A program made the translations under genes and the position numbers. 25,549 nt of DNA, taken from NCBI GenBank assembly GCA_030694835.1, contig JAUYUF010000140.1, positions 1 to 25,549 on the forward strand, read 5' to 3'. Of the stretch, positions 1-10,300 are shown one piece after another; the stretch's first letter is position 1; every line of letters starts with the position of its first letter. Below the pieces are notes generated by a model that was not told where the DNA came from, did not search any database, and was given only the letters and a program-made list of their open reading frames with translations. Source of the stretch: Flavobacteriaceae bacterium (GTDB lineage Bacteria; Bacteroidota; Bacteroidia; Flavobacteriales; Flavobacteriaceae).

Positions 1-2
1 TA

Positions 3-287
3 TCCTATAAAATGGATAAGGATTTGATTGATAAATATCGTAAAAGTTCCGTAGCTGTAACCAATGTTTCTGTAGAAGAAATAAACCAAATTAAAGAGTT
101 ATTTTTAACAACTTTAGAGAATCTAGAAAGTGATTTAAATCAACAAAAATTTTCTACATTTAATTACTATAAAACCAGTATGGGATTAGAATTAACCTCT
201 ATTGAAGATTGTATTCCTTTTATGGCTTATCATGAAGGAATTCATTTAGGAATTATACTTTCCATGAAAAAATTGATATCAAAATAA
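3..287 (+). CDS. DinB-like protein, C-terminal part (5' end outside window)
   Basis: The reading frame is open from the first bases of the window, so this is the end of a longer gene; the ATG at 12 is probably internal. The C-terminus contains HEGIHLG, an H-x3-H pair at residues 74 and 78 counted from that ATG. This fits the last two metal-binding histidines of DinB/YfiT-type four-helix proteins, which are usually about 150-170 aa. These proteins are often metal-dependent thiol transferases or of unknown role; the substrate cannot be read here. The stop lies 2 nt before the next ATG, so the gene is probably co-transcribed with the transsulfuration enzyme. The family call rests on the C-terminal motif only. 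Confidence 0.6.
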   Translation, partial: SYKMDKDLIDKYRKSSVAVTNVSVEEINQIKELFLTTLENLESDLNQQKFSTFNYYKTSMGLELTSIEDCIPFMAYHEGIHLGIILSMKKLISK

Positions 288-289
288 AT

Positions 290-1435
290 ATGAAATTTAA
301 CACTAAAACAATACACGGAAATCAGCATCACGATCCCGCAACAGGTGCAGTGATGACACCTATTTATCAAACTTCAACATATGCACAGAAGTCACCTGGA
401 GATCATAAGGGGTTTGAATATTCAAGAACTGGAAATCCAACAAGAACTGCATTAGAAAACATGTTGGCAAGTATTGAAAATGGTCAATATGGATTAGCTT
501 TTGGATCAGGTTTAGCGGCTATTGATGCCGTGATTAAGTTACTAAATCCTGGAGATGAGGTTATATCTACCAATGATTTGTATGGTGGAACCTATCGAAT
601 ATTTACAAAAATATTTGAAAAATATGGCATCAAGTTTCATTTTATCGGAATGGGAAATCCTTCAGAAATTGAAAAATACATCAATAAAAATACTAAATTG
701 ATTTGGGTAGAAACCCCTACAAATCCAATGATGAATATTATCGATATTGAAGCAGTTTCAAAAATAGCTAAGAAGAATCAACTTTTATTAGCCGTAGATA
801 ACACCTTTGCAACTCCTTATTTACAACAACCATTGGATTTGGGAGCAGACATTATTATGCATTCTGCTACTAAATATTTGGGGGGTCATTCTGATGTAGT
901 AATGGGTGCTTTAGTAGTAAAAGATAAAGATTTGGCAGATCAGCTTTATTTTATCCAAAATGCTTCGGGAGCTGTTTGTGGACCAATGGATAGTTTTTTA
1001 GTATTAAGAGGAATTAAAACTTTACATGTTCGTGTTCAACGTCATTGTGAAAACGGGAAAACGGTGGCTCATTTTTTAGCGAATCATCCAAAAGTAGGAA
1101 AAGTATACTGGCCAGGTTTTGAAACCCATCCAAATCATGAAGTGGCTAAAAAGCAAATGAAAGATTTTGGAGGGATGATTTCTTTTACTACCAAAGGAGA
1201 TCGTTTAGAAGACGCCATTAAAATTGTTGAGAATCTAAAAATATTTACCTTGGCAGAGTCTTTAGGAGGGGTAGAATCATTAAGCGGACATCCAGCTTCT
1301 ATGACGCACGCTTCTATTCCGAGAGAAGAACGCATTAAAAACGGATTAGTAGATTCTTTGATTAGATTAAGTGTTGGAATTGAAGATGTTGATGATTTAA
1401 TTGCTGATTTAGATGTAGCTCTGAAACTGATTTAA
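290..1435 (+). CDS. metB: Cystathionine gamma-synthase-type PLP enzyme
   Basis: A 381-aa cytoplasmic enzyme of the Cys/Met-metabolism PLP family, close to the usual length of about 380-400 aa. Visible features are the YSRTGNPTR segment near residue 45, the cofactor-region FGSGLAA near residue 73, and the Schiff-base lysine K195 in SATKYLGGHSDVV. The C-terminal SLGGVESLSGHPASMTH block contacts substrate in this family. It would join an activated homoserine to cysteine to give cystathionine (methionine synthesis). Cystathionine gamma-lyase and methionine gamma-lyase share the same motifs, so the exact reaction is less certain than the family. It starts 2 nt after the DinB-like gene and converges on the leftward gene that ends at 1457. 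Confidence 0.85.
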   Translation: MKFNTKTIHGNQHHDPATGAVMTPIYQTSTYAQKSPGDHKGFEYSRTGNPTRTALENMLASIENGQYGLAFGSGLAAIDAVIKLLNPGDEVISTNDLYGGTYRIFTKIFEKYGIKFHFIGMGNPSEIEKYINKNTKLIWVETPTNPMMNIIDIEAVSKIAKKNQLLLAVDNTFATPYLQQPLDLGADIIMHSATKYLGGHSDVVMGALVVKDKDLADQLYFIQNASGAVCGPMDSFLVLRGIKTLHVRVQRHCENGKTVAHFLANHPKVGKVYWPGFETHPNHEVAKKQMKDFGGMISFTTKGDRLEDAIKIVENLKIFTLAESLGGVESLSGHPASMTHASIPREERIKNGLVDSLIRLSVGIEDVDDLIADLDVALKLI

Positions 1436-1456
1436 TTTTTAGAATAGTAAAAAGCA

Positions 1457-2251
1457 CTATCTTGATTCAATAGAATAAATAAATCCAACTTGGACTAAAA
1501 ACATCCAATCGTTGTATTTATTGGCAGGATCGTCTTTTGCGTTTAATCCATCAACCCAATTAGTTAAATAATAGTGCCAACGAGTTTCTAAAAATAAATC
1601 AGTATTTCGGCCTAAGGAAATTCGTGTTCCGCTATTAAGAGTAATTGATGCAGTTATTCCAGCTTCATCATTTGCGGCTCCAGGCTCTCCCCATTTGCGT
1701 ATCAATTTAGGGTCTTGTTTCCAATCACCTAAATCAGATATAATGGTAGGTTTGTAAAAGTTTGCTTGAACACCTAATCCAACGTAAGGCGAATAATTCC
1801 AATTGTAATATCGCAATCCATAATCTACAAGGTCTCTATAATAAAATTCTAGTTGAGACCCTACATTAATCATAGAGGTAGTGCCGTGCATTGCTCTTAA
1901 ATAGTCATCAAGATCTCTTTTAGGATCATCTTCTACCCATTTACCATAATGTTTTAAATCAGATTTTGCAAATGAGACCTCTGTGCGTATTTTAAAATGC
2001 TCACTAAAAAAAGTTCCACGCCCATACCATTCATATTTATAATCAGAAAATTGTAAATAATGAATAATACCAAAGGAATTGCCAATATTTCCTCCCACAT
2101 TACTCATAAAATGATTTCGTTGACCATAGTCTGTTTGAAAAGAAGGAGCGCCAATATAAACTCCAACTTCATGTGAATATCCTGTTTGTGCAGATGAGTT
2201 TAGATTTATAAAAAACAATAAAAATATTAAATATTTAATGTAGTTTTTCAA
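1457..2251 (-). CDS. THC0290_0291-type outer-membrane-like protein
   Basis: A 264-aa protein with a signal peptide (hydrophobic stretch ending SSAQ at about residue 22). The mature part is rich in alternating aromatic and polar residues (EVGVYIGAPSF, SFGIIHYLQF, RWHYYL), as in a small outer-membrane beta-barrel. The order EVGV..GAPSFQTDYGQR..SNVG..FGIIHYL resembles a Flavobacteriaceae family annotated as THC0290_0291 family protein; that match is from memory. No function is known to me. It lies 24 nt downstream of the Ig-like lipoprotein gene on the same strand, so the two are probably one operon. Confidence 0.65.
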   Translation of the reverse strand: MKNYIKYLIFLLFFINLNSSAQTGYSHEVGVYIGAPSFQTDYGQRNHFMSNVGGNIGNSFGIIHYLQFSDYKYEWYGRGTFFSEHFKIRTEVSFAKSDLKHYGKWVEDDPKRDLDDYLRAMHGTTSMINVGSQLEFYYRDLVDYGLRYYNWNYSPYVGLGVQANFYKPTIISDLGDWKQDPKLIRKWGEPGAANDEAGITASITLNSGTRISLGRNTDLFLETRWHYYLTNWVDGLNAKDDPANKYNDWMFLVQVGFIYSIESR

Positions 2252-2275
2252 GTGGAGTTCTTTTAAAAGATCTTA

Positions 2276-3874
2276 CTAAAGTAATGAAAAAGATTCTATT
2301 ATATCCCAATTAGCGCGCACTTCAATAACGTTAGGGTAGTATATAATATTTTCTGGTTGGATTTTTTTTAGATAATTACCTGTATCCCATTTTTTATTAT
2401 TGTTTTTATCTTCAATAAATCTGATGACATATTTTGCCGGAGGCAGGATCTTAAATTCTACACTTTGCCGATTGTTTAGAAACACTTGTTCTACTACTTG
2501 ACCAGCTTCTGTTAATAATTCTACTATTGTATTAGGTTTTGTATTATTTAAATTGATGGTAAGATTTCCGTAATTCTCTACTTGACTTGTAATAAACTGA
2601 TAATTTATGGTGTCTTTATTGCTGTTTCCTAATATATCAATAATAGATTTTGGTAGTATTTTAAGTTTATAACTGGTAAATTGTTTTTTCTCAAAATCAA
2701 AAATTACTTCCTCTTTATTATCAGCTATTTTTGCTTTAAATGATGTTTTTATAGTGTCTTTTTCAAGCAATTTGATATTGGAAATTTCTATTTTGTCTAT
2801 TGGAATATTAGAAGTCAATTTAAATTGATCTCTTAAATGTAACATTCCGCTACCGATACTTCCAATTTGGAGTGAGTCATTTTTTGCTCTTCCAATTTTG
2901 ATAGCATAACTCTTTTTATAATCTTGATTTGACACTTCAAAACTTAAAGAATCAGATTTTATAGGAGAATGCCAATAATATAAGGTGTCTTTTTTCTTGT
3001 CGAAACTGATATGAGATTTGAAATCAGCGGGAGTTTTTGAAAGTAAATTAACTTTCATATTTTCGGGGTTTCCTTCAAATCCAAAAATGAGTTTTCCTTT
3101 TTTAAACTCAGTAGGTTGTTTTGATTTAAAAGCGACATTCTCTTTATATAATGGAATATGAAAACTGCTATCAGTTGGGAGTGTTATTAAATGTGGCACA
3201 AATCCTATTTTATCAGTTTTTGGATCAAATATAAAATTGCCATTTTTTTCTTTAAGTGCAATCATTAAATATTTTCCAGCTTTTAAATTTTCTAGTGAAA
3301 AAGCAGTGCTGTCTAATGTACTTGCTATATAATTTGGTTTCTTTCTGTAAATAATAGAGTCATTAAAAGTTTCAGTAACTGCGTATAATAAAACGGTGAT
3401 GTTTTTATCAGCTTTACGCTCATAAGCATCAGAAACAGTGCCTTTTAATTTTAGTGAATCTAAAAAATTACCAGTAGAAAAAACGTATTTAAATCGTTCT
3501 AATTTATTGCCTTCATTATTATCGGTAATGCTATTTCCAAAATCAAAAGTATAAGTAGTATTTGCATATAAAGTGTCATTTAAGGTTAACACAAATTCTT
3601 TGCTGGCACTCATTGGCGTTATTTGAGGCAAGGTTTTTAAAGGAGGAGAAACCACTAGTTGATTTGCAATATCCTTAAATAGAACATATTCATCAAATTT
3701 TAATTTGATTTTCTTTGTATTAAAATTGATGCTTTTATCTGCTGGAATCATTGTTAAAACAATTGGAGGAATAGTGTCTTTTGCGCCACCTGTAGGTCTT
3801 CCTCGTTTAGCACAATTCTGAAAAAATAATTGTGAGATTGATAAAATCATCAAAAATATTAATAATCGCCTCAT
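2276..3874 (-). CDS. Ig-like-domain lipoprotein
   Basis: The frame is open up to 3958, but I place the start at the ATG at 3874. From there the protein (532 aa) begins MRRLLIFLMILSISQLFFQNC, a lipoprotein signal peptide with the lipidated Cys at residue 20. The longer start would put 28 residues in front of the signal and overlap the comF stop. After the Cys comes KRGRPTGGAKDTIPP, then FDEYVLFKDIANQLVVSPPL and a TTYTFDFG segment, the pattern of the SbsA-type bacterial Ig-like domain found at the N-terminus of a common Bacteroidetes lipoprotein. The rest is beta-rich with no recognisable catalytic motif. Probably anchored in the outer membrane. It sits 67 nt after comF and 24 nt before the THC0290-like gene. 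Confidence 0.75.
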   Translation of the reverse strand: MRRLLIFLMILSISQLFFQNCAKRGRPTGGAKDTIPPIVLTMIPADKSINFNTKKIKLKFDEYVLFKDIANQLVVSPPLKTLPQITPMSASKEFVLTLNDTLYANTTYTFDFGNSITDNNEGNKLERFKYVFSTGNFLDSLKLKGTVSDAYERKADKNITVLLYAVTETFNDSIIYRKKPNYIASTLDSTAFSLENLKAGKYLMIALKEKNGNFIFDPKTDKIGFVPHLITLPTDSSFHIPLYKENVAFKSKQPTEFKKGKLIFGFEGNPENMKVNLLSKTPADFKSHISFDKKKDTLYYWHSPIKSDSLSFEVSNQDYKKSYAIKIGRAKNDSLQIGSIGSGMLHLRDQFKLTSNIPIDKIEISNIKLLEKDTIKTSFKAKIADNKEEVIFDFEKKQFTSYKLKILPKSIIDILGNSNKDTINYQFITSQVENYGNLTINLNNTKPNTIVELLTEAGQVVEQVFLNNRQSVEFKILPPAKYVIRFIEDKNNNKKWDTGNYLKKIQPENIIYYPNVIEVRANWDIIESFSLL

Positions 3875-3941
3875 ACTAAAGTCTTGAATTTTATACAAAG
3901 AAACGATATTTTTTATTGAGATAAAATAATTGATTTTTAGA

Positions 3942-4628
3942 TTAATCAGTATAGGCAATTGTTGCGATACTAATTTTTAAATTTTTAGTCTTGAGCAATT
4001 CTATGGCACATGATTCTAATGTTGCACCAGTAGTTATTACGTCATCAACTAAAAGAATATGTTTATTTTCTAATGTTGTTAAATTCTCTAAATGAAATTT
4101 TCCTTCAAAATCTTGAAATCTTTGAAATCTGCTTTTAATAGTTTGAGAAGTAGATGTTGAAGATTTAATCAGGACATTTTCAATATATGGTATGCATAGT
4201 TCTTTAGCTAAAGTTTTTCCAAAAACAGTTACTTGGTTATAACCGCGTATACGTTCTTTTTTTGGATGCATCGGCACAATAATAACTCCATCTAAATTAT
4301 CAAATCGAGGACTATTTTTCATTTCTTCTGCCAATATTAAAGCTGTTAGTGCTCCAATTTTTTGTTGATTCTTGTATTTTAGTTGATGAATTAAGCGTTG
4401 TGCTTTTCCTTTTTTTCTATAAAATAATAAGGAAGTTACTGCTTCAAGTTTTATTCTGCCATAAAAAGTTTTTTCAGCAATATTATTTGCTTCTGAACTA
4501 AAATTGGTAAAAGGTAAATCTACTCTGCAATAGGTACAAACTAAATCCTCATTAATAGTTAATGGATTTTCACAAATCACACATAAATCGGGGAATAAAA
4601 TATTGAAAACTTCCTTTAGCAATCTCAT
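3942..4628 (-). CDS. comF: ComF family phosphoribosyltransferase-like protein
   Basis: A 228-aa protein in two parts. The N-terminus has a four-cysteine zinc-finger-like module (C16-V-I-C19 and C31-T-Y-C34). The C-terminus is a type I phosphoribosyltransferase fold with the PRPP loop VDDVITTGAT at residues 194-203. The middle includes FYRKKGKAQRLIHQLKYKN and VPMHPKKERIRGYNQ, both typical of ComF/GntX. ComF acts in DNA uptake during competence in Bacillus and Helicobacter; in Bacteroidetes the role is usually not tested. The gene is first in a leftward cluster and is divergent from the coiled-coil gene at 4773. Confidence 0.88.
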   Translation of the reverse strand: MRLLKEVFNILFPDLCVICENPLTINEDLVCTYCRVDLPFTNFSSEANNIAEKTFYGRIKLEAVTSLLFYRKKGKAQRLIHQLKYKNQQKIGALTALILAEEMKNSPRFDNLDGVIIVPMHPKKERIRGYNQVTVFGKTLAKELCIPYIENVLIKSSTSTSQTIKSRFQRFQDFEGKFHLENLTTLENKHILLVDDVITTGATLESCAIELLKTKNLKISIATIAYTD

Positions 4629-4720
4629 AGTATAACTTCTTTTTCTGTATACAATTTTTAAATAAAAAAACGTTATAACATTAATACTAACTTTTTAGGA
4701 ATAAAAAATTTCTTAAAATT

Positions 4721-4750
4721 TTGTTAAAATTTATATTAAGCGTATTTTTG
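4721..4750 (+). promoter_or_regulatory. Bacteroidetes-type promoter for the coiled-coil gene
   Basis: TTG at 4721-4723, a 19-bp spacer, then TATTTTTG at 4743-4750, matching the TTG/TAnnTTTG consensus. Transcription would start about 5-7 nt later, giving a leader of roughly 15-20 nt before the ATG at 4773. Confidence 0.7.
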
Positions 4751-4772
4751 CAGAATTAATTTTAAAAACATC

Positions 4773-5675
4773 ATGGAAGATAACAAAAATTCACAAAACA
4801 AAACGATTATTTGGGTGTTAGCAGCTTTACTAGTTTTATTAGCAGCTTATACTTTTTATAACCACACCAGTCATGTAGAAACTGAAGAAAATTTAACATC
4901 TGAAAAAACTAATATTCAGAATGAATTAAATGACATGATTGCTAAGTACGATACTGCTATTGCTGAAAACACTACAATGACAGAAGAACTTAAAGCAGAA
5001 AGAGAAAAAATAGTTCAATTAAGAGATTCTGTTGCAAATTTAACAAATGCAAATCGTAGTATTTTAGCTCGTTACAAAGGTAGATTAGCAGATATGGAGG
5101 CTAAAAACAAACGCCTATTTTTCTTAACAGATTCTTTAAAAGAAGCAAATCAGTTTTTAAGTTTAGAAGTAGTAACTGCTAAAAAAACAATTGAAGAACA
5201 AACAGTTGTTAACACTGATTTAACCAATAAAAACACAGAATTAACAACTGTTGTTAGCGTTGGTTCAGTATTAATTGTTAATGAAGTTAAAGCAACAGCA
5301 ATGAAATTACGTAGCGGTGATAAACTTTCTGAAACAAGCAGTTTTAATAAAACTGATGCTTTTAGAGCAAGTTTTAAAATTGCTGAAAATAGAATAGCAA
5401 CTAAAGGAAACAGAAACGTATATTACGTAATTAAAGATCCTTCTGGTGCAGTAATTAAAAGTGTTGGCACAATAACTGTTGAAAACAATCAGGCAGTTGC
5501 TTATACCGATAAAACAACAGCTAATTATGATAATAAAGCTTTAGAAGTAATTGCAGTTATAAATGTTGAAAGAGCAACAATGGTACAAGGTGCTTATACT
5601 ATTGATGTTTATATTGATACTTACTACGTAGGTACAACTACAGTAGATTTAAAAAATTCTTTCTTAGGATTATAA
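4773..5675 (+). CDS. Membrane-anchored coiled-coil protein, unknown function
   Basis: A 300-aa protein with one hydrophobic segment at residues 13-28 (IIWVLAALLVLLAAYTF), preceded by a polar N-terminus. This suggests an inner-membrane anchor with the bulk in the periplasm. Residues about 35-165 are charged and heptad-like (ELNDMIAKYD, EELKAEREKI, TDLTNKNTEL), a long coiled coil. The C-terminal 130 residues are beta-rich, with a conserved-looking KLRSGDK..ETSSFNKTDAFRASFKIAEN block. Similar Flavobacterium proteins are known to me only as hypothetical or loosely annotated, so I assign no role. It has its own promoter and is followed by a strong terminator, so it appears to be a single-gene unit. 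Confidence 0.7.
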   Translation: MEDNKNSQNKTIIWVLAALLVLLAAYTFYNHTSHVETEENLTSEKTNIQNELNDMIAKYDTAIAENTTMTEELKAEREKIVQLRDSVANLTNANRSILARYKGRLADMEAKNKRLFFLTDSLKEANQFLSLEVVTAKKTIEEQTVVNTDLTNKNTELTTVVSVGSVLIVNEVKATAMKLRSGDKLSETSSFNKTDAFRASFKIAENRIATKGNRNVYYVIKDPSGAVIKSVGTITVENNQAVAYTDKTTANYDNKALEVIAVINVERATMVQGAYTIDVYIDTYYVGTTTVDLKNSFLGL

Positions 5676-5692
5676 TCAAATAAATCTCCCTT

Positions 5693-5729
5693 AAAAAAAA
5701 CAGTAATGATTTCATTGCTGTTTTTTTTT
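5693..5729 (+). terminator. Rho-independent terminator after the coiled-coil gene
   Basis: ACAGTAATGA pairs with TCATTGCTGT (one T-G wobble) across a two-base loop. The stem is flanked by runs of A and T, so it could stop transcription in either direction. Confidence 0.85.
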
Positions 5730-5771
5730 GCGAGTAAATAAAAAGAGTTTTTCTATAATCAAATCCTTTAG

Positions 5772-5779
5772 TACTTTTG
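5772..5779 (+). promoter_or_regulatory. Probable -7 box of glyS
   Basis: TACTTTTG fits TAnnTTTG, but no TTG lies at the usual distance upstream; the region has TTT instead. The box ends only 4 nt before the glyS ATG, which would give a leaderless or nearly leaderless mRNA if it is used. Confidence 0.45.
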
Positions 5780-5783
5780 CGTT

Positions 5784-7328
5784 ATGGCAATACAAGAAGA
5801 ACATTTTAAAAAAGTAATTTCACATGCCAAGGAATATGGATTTATTTTTCCTTCAAGTGAAATTTATGATGGATTGAGCGCAGTTTACGATTACGCTCAA
5901 AACGGAGTTGAACTCAAAAACAACATCAGAAATTATTGGTGGAAATCGATGGTGCAAATGCACGATAATATTGTAGGAATTGATGCTGCAATATTGATGC
6001 ATCCAACAACATGGAAAGCTTCGGGTCACGTTGATGCTTTTAATGATCCATTAATTGATAATAAAGATTCTAAAAAAAGATATCGTGCTGATGTTTTAAT
6101 CGAAGATTATGTAGCTAAAATTGAAGATAAAATTGATAAAGAAATTGCAAAAGCTGAAAAGCGTTTTGGTGATGCTTTTAATTTAAATGAATTTGTTTCT
6201 ACCAATCAACGAGTTGTAGAATACAATCAAAAAAAGGAAGCTATTTTAACCAGAATGGCAAAATCACTTGAAAAAGAAGATTTAGCTGATGTTAAAGCAT
6301 TAATTGAAGAATTGGAAATTGCATGTCCGGTTTCAGGTTCTAGAAATTGGACTGATGTTAAACAATTCAACTTGATGTTTGGAACTAAATTAGGCGCTTC
6401 GGCAGAATCTGCTATGGATTTATACTTACGTCCAGAAACGGCTCAAGGAATATTTGTTAATTTCTTAAATGTGCAAAAATCGGGTCGGATGAAAATTCCG
6501 TTCGGAATTGCACAAACAGGTAAAGCGTTTAGAAATGAAATTGTAGCACGCCAATTTATTTTCCGTATGCGTGAATTTGAACAAATGGAAATGCAGTTTT
6601 TTGTGCGTCCAGGTGAACAAAAGAAATGGTATGAGGAGTGGAAAGAAACCCGTTTAAAATGGCATTTATCATTAGGATTAAGTCGTGATAATTATCGTTT
6701 TCACGATCATGAAAAATTAGCTCATTATGCTGATGCAGCAGCTGATATCGAATTTAAATTCCCTTTCGGATTTAAAGAATTAGAAGGAATTCATTCTAGA
6801 ACTGACTTTGATTTAAGCAGTCATGAAAAACATTCAGGCAGAAAATTACAATATTTTGATCCTGAACTCAACAAAAGTTATGTGCCTTATGTAGTTGAAA
6901 CTTCTATCGGTTTAGACCGTATGTTTTTAGCGATGTTCTCCTCAGCATTAATGGATGAAATCCTAGCAGATGGGTCTGTAAGAACAGTGTTAAAATTACC
7001 TTCAGTATTAGCTCCAATTAAAGCAGCCGTTTTACCTTTGGTTAAAAAAGATGGGTTACCAGAAATTGCCAAAGAAATTATAGAAGATTTAAAATGGGAT
7101 TTCAATGTTGATTATGATGAAAAAGATGCCATCGGAAGAAGATATCGTCGTCAAGATGCTATCGGAACACCATTTTGTATTACTGTAGATCATGATACTA
7201 TAGAGGATAAAGCAGTAACTATTCGTTTTAGAGATTCTATGGAACAAAAAAGAATACCAATAACTGAAATTCGAGCTTTGATTAACAATGAAGTTTCTAT
7301 GCGGAATTGGCTCAAAAAAATGGAATAA
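5784..7328 (+). CDS. glyS: Glycine--tRNA ligase (dimeric type)
   Basis: A 514-aa class II aminoacyl-tRNA synthetase of the alpha2 type that charges tRNA-Gly. Recognisable blocks are the N-terminal KVISHAKEYGFIFPSSEIY, motif 2 region RPETAQGIFVNF (from R216) with FRNEIVARQFIFRMREFEQME, and motif 3 GLDRMFLAMF (from G376). A C-terminal anticodon-binding domain starts near LKLPSVLAPIKAAVLPL. Length agrees with bacterial and eukaryotic-type single-chain GlyRS and not with the two-subunit glyQ/glyS enzyme. The ATG is right for the family. The gene stands alone between two terminators and converges with the outer-membrane gene that ends at 7375. Confidence 0.96.
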   Translation: MAIQEEHFKKVISHAKEYGFIFPSSEIYDGLSAVYDYAQNGVELKNNIRNYWWKSMVQMHDNIVGIDAAILMHPTTWKASGHVDAFNDPLIDNKDSKKRYRADVLIEDYVAKIEDKIDKEIAKAEKRFGDAFNLNEFVSTNQRVVEYNQKKEAILTRMAKSLEKEDLADVKALIEELEIACPVSGSRNWTDVKQFNLMFGTKLGASAESAMDLYLRPETAQGIFVNFLNVQKSGRMKIPFGIAQTGKAFRNEIVARQFIFRMREFEQMEMQFFVRPGEQKKWYEEWKETRLKWHLSLGLSRDNYRFHDHEKLAHYADAAADIEFKFPFGFKELEGIHSRTDFDLSSHEKHSGRKLQYFDPELNKSYVPYVVETSIGLDRMFLAMFSSALMDEILADGSVRTVLKLPSVLAPIKAAVLPLVKKDGLPEIAKEIIEDLKWDFNVDYDEKDAIGRRYRRQDAIGTPFCITVDHDTIEDKAVTIRFRDSMEQKRIPITEIRALINNEVSMRNWLKKME

Positions 7329-7334
7329 TTAAAT

Positions 7335-7362
7335 AAAAACGCTGAAATCTTCAGCGTTTTTT
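7335..7362 (+). terminator. Bidirectional terminator between glyS and the outer-membrane gene
   Basis: ACGCTGAA (7339-7346), loop ATC, TTCAGCGT (7350-7357), with A5 before and T6 after. The symmetry suits both converging genes. Confidence 0.9.
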
Positions 7363-7374
7363 ATGATTAATTTT

Positions 7375-10300
7375 TTAAAAATTAAGCCTCAATTGCACAC
7401 TCCCCGTATGAATCGCTTTAGAATCTTCGCTTTTTCTCCCCGAATAATTAAAATTTAAATTTAAAGAATTAGTGAGTTTTTGATTGGCTAACAATAACCA
7501 AGTATAGTTTTTCCCTTTTTTTAAACCTTCTAACATTTGATAAGCAACTGCTGAATTCTCAATACCAGCAAAATCATTATTGATGAATTGAAATTCACTT
7601 TTAACACTTTGTCCTTTGTCGTTTAAAAACTGAAATGTAACACCCAAAACTTGTTTTTTGAGTGATTCATTTAAGCCAATTTTATTTTTCTTTTGAGCAT
7701 ATGAATAGAAAAAATCTGCATTGCTATGTTCGTTGATGGTTAAGGTTAATTTTGGTAAAAATTCGTCTTCATTCAATTCTAAATTGCGCTCTAAAAAAGT
7801 GGAAGAGTTTCTTTGTTGATTTCCATTTTTTCCCGATAAATCAACTCTCCAAAAATCATTGAGTTGATGGGTAAATTGTAGTTGATGAGTGGTTATATTA
7901 TTTGATAAATCTTCAAATAAATACAAGGATTTTTGTTTTCCTTCTGTAAAATGATAAGCAGTTGTAAATCTATTTTTCCCACGATTTAGATAAAAACTAT
8001 TTTTAAAATTATAGATTAAACCGATTAAATTTAGATTTGAAGTGTCAAAAGGATTCAAATTAAATTGATTGTCATTTTTCAACTGCTTATTTTCAATCAA
8101 CAAAAATGACTGATTGTAAAAGTGAGACAAAAATTGTTGTAAGCCTTTTTTAGCTTGCCATTGCGCAGGATTAATCGTTAAAGTCTGACTTATTTTTGCT
8201 TGATGTGTGCTTAAATAATGAACATTTGGTAATGCAATTCTGAGATAAGAAGCTTCATCCTGAAATTTAGCAATTTCAAACTCATTAAATTCCTGAATGC
8301 CGTTTTGGTTGTAGTCATTCCATGTAAAATATCCGTTTCCAGGTTCAGTTTTGATGTAAGTATATTCTTGCTGAGATACGTTTCCAGACAAGGTTTCGTA
8401 ATTACTTTGCAACTGTATTAATCCTTTGAAAAGATCTTGAGTGTAGTTAATTTGTGAATTCAACGACTCTTCATTTTCCTTATTTACCAAATGATTATTT
8501 CGGTAATAAGCATAAATTGAAAGAGAAGAATTCTGATTTTTAATCAGTTGAGATTTTAGATAATAAGTATCAGCCTCATTAACTTTTGTTAAATTATTAT
8601 TCCTGATGCTATCATTTTTACTTTTTGTGTATCCAATTTCAACATATGATTTTTCAATTTTCCCAAATCCAGTATAAATTTTAGATGAATTATACTCAAA
8701 ACTCTGAGGTGTTAAAATATTGGTAATCAGTTCTTTTCTGTGATTTTTTTCTGTTTCAACAGCAGTCCCCATCCAATAATTATTTGATTGATATTTTAGA
8801 TTTGTAAATAACCTTATAAATAATCCTTTTTCTGAAGTTGCCGTATAGTTTAAGAGATTGTAATCAGAATCTAATTGTAATTTTTTCCACTTAAAATTAG
8901 TTTGTAAAGAATGTCTTGTTCCGTCATAAAATTGTGCGCCAAAAGTTAATTTTTCAATTCCGTAAGAAGCATCACCAAAATTATGATTCGATATAGTTAA
9001 TAAACCTTTCCAAAGTTGTTGGTTTTGGTTAAAAGTTTCTAAATTCCAATCGCGATTAAATTCCACAGCATTGATTTTTTCTACGGATGTAAATTGTTTT
9101 TGCACATTTCGATAAATGATATTACTTTTCAGTTTCCAAGTTCTGTCAATCAACGTTTGATTCCATTGTAGTTTAGATGCCAAACCTTTATTTTGATTGT
9201 CATCAATGGAAGAAAAAAGATTTAAATCGCGATTGCTCAAAGCAACTTCTGCCAATAATTCGGTTTTTTCTGATGGTTTATAGTTGCCATTTAAAGCGAT
9301 TATTTCCAATAAATTGGGCGCTTTTAGTTGAATAATCGGATTGTAATTTCCTGAATTTTGACCAACAAATTCAAATATTTTACCAAAAGCAATGGTGTTT
9401 TTTAAACGATAATTCCCTTTATTGATCCCTACAAAACTAAAATTTACTTGGTATAAAACATCGAATGAATTGGTAGAAAACTCATAAATTTCATCGTTTC
9501 CTTGAAGTATTTTTCTATATAAAATTCTAGTTTCATCAAAATTGGTTAGAACTGCAGATGGAGCAATCATTTTTTCTATATCATTTCCAGCATCACTCAA
9601 AATAATTAATTGCTCACTATTTAAATCGTTCTGAATTGGCTGATTTTTTAGATCACTTTCTCGGTAATAAAAAGCACCAAGACCCCACTTTTTATTTTGT
9701 AAAGAACTTGTATCATAAGAGATAAATCGATTGTAATTAAGTTCATTAAACTGAAATTCGACCGTAATTCTTAAATCAGAATTGATTGGATAAGTTGGAT
9801 TAAAAGTAATTTCAGCAGTTTGATAATCAATAATATAATCATTCTCTAAACCACTTTTTAAAGGAATTCCATTAACGAAAATAATTTCACTGCCAGGCAC
9901 AACAATGATAAAAGGTTCACCTTGATTTCCTTTTAACTTATATGGACCTTGATTTCCGTTCTGCCCTTTAAATTGATTAGAAACAAATTTTCCTTGAACA
10001 ATAGCGCCCGAAATACTTGTTTTTAATGAAGTGTTTTCTAGTTTGAAATCCGTTTTTAATTCAATGCCAGAAACTTTTTTTTTGAATTTCAGAAACTCCG
10101 TAGTTGAGTTTTCTAAACTGATGTCGCCACCTTTTAGTTGCCATTTATTGCTTAATAGTTCTATAAAAACATTGTCAAATTGATGTAAATCCTGCGTATA
10201 ACCATTTTGTTGTATAGGAACACTTGTGTCTGAAATGGCGGCTTTTAGTGTAATATTTTCTGAAATTTTACCAGAGATTTGTAAATCAAGAGAAGAATTT

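Noticed and set aside
2276..3958. Longer start for the Ig-like lipoprotein
   Set aside because: It would bury the lipoprotein signal 28 residues inside the protein and overlap the comF stop; the ATG at 3874 gives a proper signal peptide.
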